DNA of 31,414 nt from NCBI GenBank assembly GCA_026770585.1, contig MU646333.1:796829-828242 (forward strand), given 5' to 3'. Below, piece after piece: positions 26,201 to 31,414 of the stretch. The notes under the pieces were generated by a model. That model saw only the letters and a list, made by a program, of their open reading frames with translations, was not told the DNA's origin and made no database searches. The stretch comes from Baffinella frigidus (Eukaryota > Cryptophyceae > Cryptomonadales > Baffinellaceae). Both the position numbers and the translations under genes were made by a program. Positions within the stretch are counted from its first letter, which is position 1; each line of letters begins with the position of its first letter.

Positions 26201-29200
26201 ATACTATACTATACTGTTCTGTACTATCCTATCCTATGCTATATTATCCTCTTCCCTCCTTTCCTATCCTATCTTATCCTATCGCAGGGTACATGCGGGT
26301 GTGCAGCAGGATACCCTAAAACCAGCGCTAGTGGCCAAGCGGGGAAGGTCTGGCCGAAAAACTGTGAGATGTTGAAGTGTTTGGGTTTGCCTACGGCTTA
26401 GGGTTTACTTTCAGAACCCAAAGCGCGTGAAACCGCAGGGGTGCATGCGGTCACCACCACCCCTCATCCCTGAACCCTGCCCTGAAACCGCAGGGTACAT
26501 ACGGGTGTGCAGCAGCATACCCCCCTGGTAGAACCCCCGCGAACCTGAACCGAGTGGAATGCTTCACTCGGGGTACATGCGGTCGCCCGTGCTGCTCCAC
26601 ACGGCCGATCAGTTCAGCTCCCTTACGAATTGACCGGCACTGGTCAAACGCTGGTCAAACTCGTGCGGCAAACTCTGACGGGGCTTGGGAGACAGGTACT
26701 GTTTCAGCCCTTTCAGGTATAAGTTTCAGCCCTTCCAGGCACAATCGTGTTGACGTTACACCCAGCATAAACTCCCTCAATCTCGCCGTGTGGTGGCGCA
26801 GGGTACATGCGGTCGCCGGACCTGCTCCACACGGTCGCTGGGTTCAACCTCCCTACGAATTCATCCGCACTAGTCAAACTCACGAATTGACCAGTACTGG
26901 TCAAACGCTGGTCAAACTCGCGGCGTGGTGACTGCTTCGAACCGTGTGGCGGCGCAGGGTACATGCGGTCGCCGGACCTGCTCCGCACGGTGCTCCGCAC
27001 GCTCGACGAGATCCGCGCCGTCAACCCCGATGCTGTCTACGGTCTAAACCCTACACCTAAACCCTGTACGGACCGTCTCACACTAAATCCTGACACTGTC
27101 CGTCCCACACTCAATACTGTCCATCCTACACGAAACCCTGTCCGTCCCACACTCCACCATATCCGCCCCACACTCAATCCTGGCCGTCTTACACGAAACC
27201 CTGTCCGTCCTACACGAAACCCTCAGCTCTCAGGACACGACTGTTTCGGACCATGTGTGGAATCTTGGTGCATGCGGCTGAAAACGCTCGACGAGATTCG
27301 CGCCGTGAACCCCGACGCTGTCTACGGTCTAAACCCTACACCTAAACCCTGTACGGACCGTCCCACACTAAATCCTGACACTGTCCGCCCCACACTCAAT
27401 CCTGGCCGTCTTACACGAAACCCTGTCCGTCCTACACGAAACCCTCAGCTCTCAGAACCCGACCCGGATGCTGTCTACGGTGTAAACCCTACACGCAAAC
27501 CCTGTACGGTCTGTCCCTCACGAGACTCGACCCCCCCCGTATACTGCAAACAGGTCGCATACTGTCACCAGTAAGTTGACAATTTTGACCACTTTGGTGG
27601 GTGGCAGTGTGTGACCCGGTGATGGGCGACCACGGGAAACTGTATATCCCCGTGGAGCCAGAATCCATATAGCTATTCCGGTAGGACTTGTCCGCTTTTC
27701 GACTTCGAGATCTCAAGATTTCAGACTGCGAAAAGGGTTTCAAGGTCGTAAATCGTTTTTAAACGCACCGTTTCAAATCTCACGGTACAATCCACATCTG
27801 GTATGGATTCTGGTGACTCAACGGGCTGGCAGTATGCCGGAGTGACTTTACAAAAGGCACCCCTGGGCGCCAGAAAGAGCTCCCCCGAGGCGTGCCTATC
27901 CCAGGCAAGTTCTAACGAAAGAATGGGGTGGTGGGTGGCAGTGTGTGACCCGGTGACGGGCGACCACAGGAAGCTGTATATCCCCGCGGAGCTGGCGGTT
28001 TCATTTCATTAGGAGGCCTAATTAAACGTACTATGCCCTAGCTAATTTCTCCTATGCAACCTCCTACTGAGAAGGAACTGATTCGGGTATCTTCGGAGAT
28101 GAGATTCTGATGACTCAATGGGGTGGCAGTGTGCGACCCGGTGATGGGCGACCATGGGAAGCTGTATATCCCCGCGGAGCTGGTGCCCATCTACCGTGAT
28201 GAGGTTTCTCCCTCTCTAGGATTTTCGGAGGTTTCTCCCTCGGGTTTGGTGTTTTCGATTTTTTGGTTTTTACGTTTCAAGTTTTACGTTTCAAGTTTTA
28301 GGTTTTGGATGGTTGGTTCGGAGAGGATTGTCCCTACGAGAGAGTGCCTTGGGCGGCCATGGAAAGCTGATATATCCCCGCGGAGCTGGTACCCATGAGG
28401 TTCCTCCCCCACTCGGATTTGTGGTTTTAGGGTTGAGATTTTTGGGGTAGGTTTCAAGTTTTACGTGTCAAGTTTTACGTTTCAAGTTTTACGTTTCAAG
28501 CTTTACGTTTCAAGTTTTACGTTTTGGATGGTTTTTGTAGGAGAGCACTGGCCCTGGCAGGAGAGGACTTGCCCTCTCTGAGAGATCTCTGAGAGAGTGC
28601 GTTGGGCGAGCACGGGAAGCTGTATATCCCAGCGGAGCTGGTGCCCATCTATCGCGATGAGGTTTCTCCCTCACTCGGGTTCGGGTTTTCGATTTTTTAG
28701 GTTTTCGTTTTTAGAGTTTTCAGGAGAGACACTTTCTTTTTTAGGAGATGCACCTTTTTGTTTAGGAGAAACACTTCTTCTCGCAGCGAGAGAGTGACTT
28801 GGGGCGACCATGGGAAGCGTCATGTCCCTGCGGAGCTGCTGCCCATTTACCGTGATGCGGTTTGGGGTTTGAGGGTGTAGGGTTGCAGGGCACCTCCCAG
28901 AAGGAGGCGCCCGGACGCCCCCCCGCAACCTCCGCACCCCCCTCGCAACCCTCGCACCCCCCCTCGCAACCCTCGCACCCCCCCTCGCAACCCTCGCACC
29001 CCCCCTTGCAACCCCCGCAACCCCCCCGTCATCTCCGCAACGCCCCCCCTTCCCTAGGGAGACCGTGCTTCGGAATACAGGGCTGCCCTATTTCCTCCTA
29101 ATGGAATGAAACCGCCAGCTCCGCGGGGGTATACAGCTTCCTGTGGTCGCCCGTCACCGGGTCACACACTGCCACCCACCACCCCATTCTTTCGTTAGAA

Positions 29201-29417
29201 CTTGCTCACAAGGCGGCTATGCTGCGGAAACGACTAAAACAAATACCACACAGTTCTGGTTTACTAGTCATAGTAAATTTACTGCACAGTTCTGGTTTAC
29301 TAGTCATAGTAAATTTACTGCACAGTTCTGGTTTACTAGTCATAGTAAATTTACTGCACAGTTCCGGTTTACTAGTCATATTAAAGCATATTTGTAGTAA
29401 TATTCGTTACCCAGAAA

Positions 29418-29452
<35 letters not shown>

Positions 29453-31195
29453 GTTTCCTGAAGAACCCCCCCCCCTTACAGGTGGTGCCGAAAGCGACGA
29501 TCCTCACTCCCAACCAGGTGTGGTCCCTAAACCCTACACCCTGAAGCTCAAACCTTAAACACCAGAACCCCAGAACCCCAGAACCCCAGAACCCCAGAAC
29601 CCTAAATCCCTAAATCCCTAACCCCCCCCAAAAAACAAGAACCAAACACCAAACACCAAACACCAAACACCAAACACCAAACACCCCAAACACCCCAAAC
29701 ACCCCAAACACCCCAAACACCAAACACCACACCCCAAACACCCCAAACACCCCAAACACCCCAAACACCCCAAACACCAAACACCAAACACCAAACTAGT
29801 TCGAGGCGGAGCTGCTCACCGACGTTCCGATCCGCTCCATCCAGGTCCCCTACCCCTCAACCTTAAACCTTCAATCTTAAACCCTGAACCCCAAACCCTA
29901 AACCCTAAGCCCTAAACCCTAAACCCTGAACCCTGAACCCTGAACCCTGAACCCTGAACTCTGAACCCTAAACCCTGAACCCTGAACTCTGAACCCTGGA
30001 CCCTTGACCCTGAAACCTAAACCCTGATCACTAGACCTCAAACCCTGATCGCTAGACCACAAACCCTGATCACTAGACCACAAACCCTGATCACTAGACC
30101 ACAACCCCTAAACTCTCAACACTCCGTCCAGGATGCCGTCACCGCCGCCGACTGCCTCCATTCAAAAGGTGCCCTACATCATGAACCACACACCTCATAC
30201 CCTCAACCCTGCACACACCTCGTACCCTGAACCCTGATACCCTCATACCCTGAACCCACACACCTTATGCCCTGAACCACACACCTCATACCCTGAACCC
30301 ACACACCTCATACCCTGGACCCTGCACCTTGCATCGTGAACCCTAACCCCCAGACCCTAAACGCTAATCCCTGCACCCTAAACCCCACCCACCAAAACCT
30401 CACCCACCAAAATCCCTCAACCCTAAACCCTAAACCCTAACCCCTGAACCCCAACCCCTAAACCCTGAACCCTGAAACCCTAAACCCTAAACCCTAAACC
30501 CGGCTCCCTAAACCCCACCCACCAAAACCCCTCAACCCTAAATCCTAAACCCTAAGCCTTGAACCCTAAACCCTAACCCCTTAACCCTCAACCCTGAACC
30601 CTAAACCCTAAACCCGAAATTCTAAACCCTAAGCCCTAAATCCCAGGGGTGAAATGCGTAGTGATCACATCGATGTGCGTCGAGGGGGACGACGAGACCA
30701 TCTCGCTCATCTCGCTCATCAAATCTCGCTCATCAAACCTCATCAAACCTCAAACCCTAAACCCTGCACCCTGAACCCTGAACCCTGGACTGAACCCTGC
30801 TCTGAACACCAAACTTTCCCTAACCTTCAATCCCAAGCGTAGGGGTGAAATGCGTAGTGATCACGTCGATGTGCGTCGAGGGGGACGACGAGACCATCTC
30901 GCTCATCTCGTCCCGCGTGCAACCTGGTCCGAACCCCGAACCCCCAAACACCAAACCCAAACAAAACCCCAACCAAACAACCCCAAAACCAAACAACCCC
31001 CAACCCCAACCCCAACCCAAACCCAAACCCAAACCCAAACCCAAACCCAAACCCAAACCCAAACCCAAACCCAAACCCATACCCAAACAAACCCACACAC
31101 GACCAACCCCGAACCCAAACAAATTCAAAATCTAAAATTTACCCCCACCCCCCCCGCAGGTCGGGAACCAGAGCGGTTGCAGATAGGCATGATCT
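23152..31195 (+). CDS. PDXK: Pyridoxal kinase, first ten exons (3' end beyond window)
   Basis: Exons 23152-23228, 23551-23642, 25164-25274, 26958-27041, 28130-28203, 29482-29517, 29800-29844, 30132-30168, 30843-30926 and 31160-31195 join in phase into 225 codons plus one base. PDXK is a cytosolic ribokinase-fold enzyme that phosphorylates pyridoxal, pyridoxine and pyridoxamine with ATP in B6 salvage. Visible motifs are the N-terminal [16 protein letters not shown] substrate loop, [65 protein letters not shown] and VVITS. The catalytic GTGD segment and C terminus should follow after 31195. The order and spacing fit plant and animal PDXK of about 300 residues. The last exon's donor is the least certain border. 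Confidence 0.95.
23551..23642 (+). CDS. PDXK: PDXK exon 2
   Basis: Acceptor CCGCAG; the first base completes Gly. It reads [20 protein letters not shown] then [10 protein letters not shown]; donor GTCAAC. This is the pyridoxal-binding N-terminal core. Confidence 0.95.
24252..24430. mobile_element. Foldback element, family G, diverged
   Basis: Same ends (GGAGGCTACCCAGGCGAACA and complement); the right half of the core is replaced. In PDXK intron 2. Confidence 0.78.
24795..24955. mobile_element. Foldback element, family D
   Basis: CCACACAGCGGGCTTCGAA to TAGTCCGCTGTGTG, with core CCGTAGGAACCCACCTATG, in PDXK intron 2. Confidence 0.8.
25164..25274 (+). CDS. PDXK: PDXK exon 3
   Basis: Acceptor GCGCAG, donor GTCCCG; split Gly codons at both ends. 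It reads [20 protein letters not shown] then [16 protein letters not shown], the lid/dimer segment ending at the LTGY motif. Confidence 0.95.
25814..26036. mobile_element. Foldback element, ~220-bp palindrome
   Basis: Arms starting AACTACGGTAGAGCGGTTTT pair almost to the centre (GGGCTCCAATTCCGGC...). Related end sequences occur near 21765-21895. A smaller palindrome (TTGGTCACGTATTTCAAG) lies at 25387-25432. Confidence 0.85.
26088..26835 (+). repeat. Acceptor-side echoes of PDXK exon 4 (seven)
   Basis: Copies start near 26088, 26142, 26288, 26439, 26494, 26572 and 26802. Most are 11-16 bases (GGTACATGCGG or GGTGCATGCGG after CAG). The last two reach 34-36 bases; the one at 26572 has lost its AG. 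Several share the following ACCATCACCCCTCATCCCTG intron motif. Confidence 0.82.
26958..27041 (+). CDS. PDXK: PDXK exon 4
   Basis: Acceptor GCGCAG, donor GTCTAA. It reads [20 protein letters not shown] then VNPDAVY. It is the only copy carrying both splice sites among about ten partial ones. Confidence 0.94.
27284..27482 (+). repeat. Donor-side echoes of PDXK exon 4 (two)
   Basis: 27284-27326 repeats [14 protein letters not shown] with three synonymous changes, and the next ~130 bp of intron is nearly identical to the intron after the live exon. About 27465-27482 keeps only DPDAVY and the donor. Confidence 0.93.
27608..27995 (+). repeat. Acceptor-side echoes of PDXK exon 5 (two)
   Basis: 27608-27658 and 27942-27995 follow an intact TGGCAG and encode CDPV(M/T)GDH(G/R)KLYIP, then break off before the donor. 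Confidence 0.92.
28130..28203 (+). CDS. PDXK: PDXK exon 5 (CDPVMGD)
   Basis: Acceptor TGGCAG, donor GTTTCT. Two bases complete Val, then [20 protein letters not shown] and YRDE. CDPVMGD is the family hallmark. Five partial direct copies and one inverted copy surround it. Confidence 0.94.
28268..28525. repeat. TTTTACGTTTCAAG tandem repeat
   Basis: Tandem 14-bp units in two clusters, around the first donor-side echo of PDXK exon 5. Confidence 0.9.
28351..28859 (+). repeat. Donor-side echoes of PDXK exon 5 (three)
   Basis: 28351-28399, 28605-28661 and 28803-28859 begin at the same point (after an AGAGAGTGC-like motif) and end before GT. 28605-28661 carries four synonymous changes and one replacement. 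The shared left junction shows that one echo was itself amplified. Confidence 0.92.
28920..29036. repeat. CTCGCACCCCCC-type tandem repeat
   Basis: Imperfect ~19-bp units built on CTCGCAACCCTCGCACCCC in PDXK intron 5. Confidence 0.88.
29094..29204 (-). repeat. Inverted copy of an exon 5 echo with flanks
   Basis: It is the reverse complement of about 27907-28016, covering the flank, the acceptor, the truncated exon and the breakpoint sequence GGCGGTTTCATT. It lies in the next intron, so the already broken echo was moved as a unit. Confidence 0.85.
29248..29390. repeat. 36-bp tandem repeat, four copies
   Basis: Units begin CACAGTTCTGGTTTACTAGT; the fourth is diverged. An (AT)n tract follows at 29419-29450. 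Confidence 0.93.
29482..29517 (+). CDS. PDXK: PDXK exon 6
   Basis: Acceptor TTACAG, donor GTGTGG, 12 codons ([12 protein letters not shown]), part of the conserved TPNQFEAE signature. Confidence 0.93.
29640..29795. repeat. CACCAAA / CACCCCAAA array
   Basis: A homogeneous array ending at the acceptor of PDXK exon 7. Confidence 0.93.
29800..29844 (+). CDS. PDXK: PDXK exon 7
   Basis: Acceptor ACTAG, donor GTCCCC, 15 codons ([15 protein letters not shown]), directly continuing the TPNQ motif. An array of CACCAAA/CACCCCAAA repeats precedes it. Confidence 0.92.
29860..30118. repeat. CCCTGAA array with CTAGACCACAAACCCTGATCA subrepeat
   Basis: It fills PDXK intron 7. The 3' part is a higher-order unit of about 21 bp repeated four times. 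Confidence 0.9.
30132..30168 (+). CDS. PDXK: PDXK exon 8
   Basis: Acceptor TCCAG, donor GTGCCC, 12 codons ([12 protein letters not shown]) plus G; matches the helix before the VVITS strand. Confidence 0.88.
30647..30720 (+). repeat. Acceptor-side echo of PDXK exon 9
   Basis: It follows CCCAG and matches exon 9 through ISLIS with a single synonymous change. It then runs into a short CTCATC repeat where the donor should be. Confidence 0.92.
30843..30926 (+). CDS. PDXK: PDXK exon 9
   Basis: Acceptor CGTAG. GG completes Gly, then [20 protein letters not shown] and ISSRVQP. Donor GTCCGA at 30927 is preferred because only it gives an open phase into the next exon; a GTGCAA at 30917 would lead to a stop. 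Confidence 0.85.
31009..31080. repeat. CCCAAA hexamer array
   Basis: A near-perfect hexamer array in PDXK intron 9. Confidence 0.93.
31160..31195 (+). CDS. PDXK: PDXK exon 10 (3' border uncertain)
   Basis: Acceptor CCGCAG; it continues as [11 protein letters not shown], compatible with the family's KPE-F-I segment. The likely donor is GTTCGC at 31196, followed by CT/CA microsatellite. Confidence 0.65.
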
Positions 31196-31199
31196 GTTC

Positions 31200-31249
31200 G
31201 CTCTCTCTCTCACACACACTCTCTCTCTCTCTCTTGCTCTCTCTCGCAC

Positions 31250-31301
<52 letters not shown>

Positions 31302-31414
31302 GGAATTAGACACACGCTTAGACACCCTGTCCTGTCTTATCTCCACATCGTGTCTTATCCTTCCCTCCCAAACCCAAACCTAAACAAAACCAAAATTCAA
31401 CCCCCCCCCCCCCC
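31200..31414. repeat. CT and CA microsatellites ending in poly-C
   Basis: (CT)n, (CA)n, then CCCAAAC-type repeats and a run of C at the window end, a plausible assembly break point. Confidence 0.95.

Larger units (their letters stand above)
25275..26957 (+). other. PDXK intron 3 content
   Basis: The first 500 bp are AT-richer and unique. Then come the 220-bp palindrome, exon 4 echoes, a CTATACTATA/CTATCCTATC pentamer tract (26190-26282), and a block at 25667-25770 that recurs in part at 26320-26405 (GGGGAAGGTC...AACTGTGAGATGTTGAA). Confidence 0.75.

Noticed and set aside
26963-27574. 203-codon open frame with repeated [18 protein letters not shown]
   Set aside because: It runs through PDXK exon 4 in frame and then through intron repeats. 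The length comes from the duplicated intron unit; the GT at 27042 and the next exon fit PDXK better.
30647-30720. First copy of PDXK exon 9 as the real or an alternative exon
   Set aside because: It has an acceptor but no usable donor; the sequence passes into CTCATC repeats. The copy at 30843 has both borders and fits the next phase.

Overview
This is the left end of a eukaryotic nuclear chromosome. Bases 1-110 are an array of CCCTAAA (Arabidopsis-type TTTAGGG) telomere repeats with the C-rich strand reading inward, as expected at a 5' chromosome end. The spliceosomal introns, the TTTAGGG telomere, the low gene density, the many foldback elements and a plant/alga-like pyridoxal kinase suggest a microalga or related protist. 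I cannot name the lineage from this window.

Only three genes can be supported. They were assembled exon by exon from protein conservation, reading phase and GT/AG borders; most long open frames here are translated repeats. (1) 550-10339, + strand: a tetratricopeptide-repeat (kinesin-light-chain-like) protein in nine exons. Its 5' end is not visible and may have been lost at the telomere. (2) 14791-22607, - strand: a complete six-exon Spg1/Tem1-type small GTPase of 211 residues. (3) 23152 to the window end, + strand: the first ten exons of pyridoxal kinase (PDXK), cut by the window edge. Genes 2 and 3 are divergent and share a 544-bp intergenic region. All exon phases join without a frame break: 669, 636 and 676 coding bases respectively. 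Nothing suggests that the three genes work together.

Region by region: 1-110 telomere; 111-549 subtelomeric sequence with exon fragments; 550-10339 TPR gene, with introns full of telomere-like repeats and foldback elements; 10340-14790 intergenic, dense in MITE-like foldback elements; 14791-22607 GTPase gene; 22608-23151 divergent promoter region; 23152-31414 PDXK gene; the last 200 bases are CT/CA microsatellites ending in poly-C.

The outstanding property is the introns. About two thirds of the exons are accompanied by truncated copies of themselves, called 'exon echoes' here. The echoes follow a polarity rule: copies 5' of the live exon keep its acceptor end and lose its 3' end, while copies 3' of it keep its donor end and lose its 5' end. 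Many well-preserved echoes differ from the live exon almost only at synonymous sites, which simple decay of dead copies does not explain. The introns also carry degenerate telomere-like heptamers (CCCTAAA, CCCGAAA, CCCTGAA, CCCCAAA), with the C-rich strand on the sense strand of whichever gene they lie in. The 5' splice sites are strikingly weak beyond GT.
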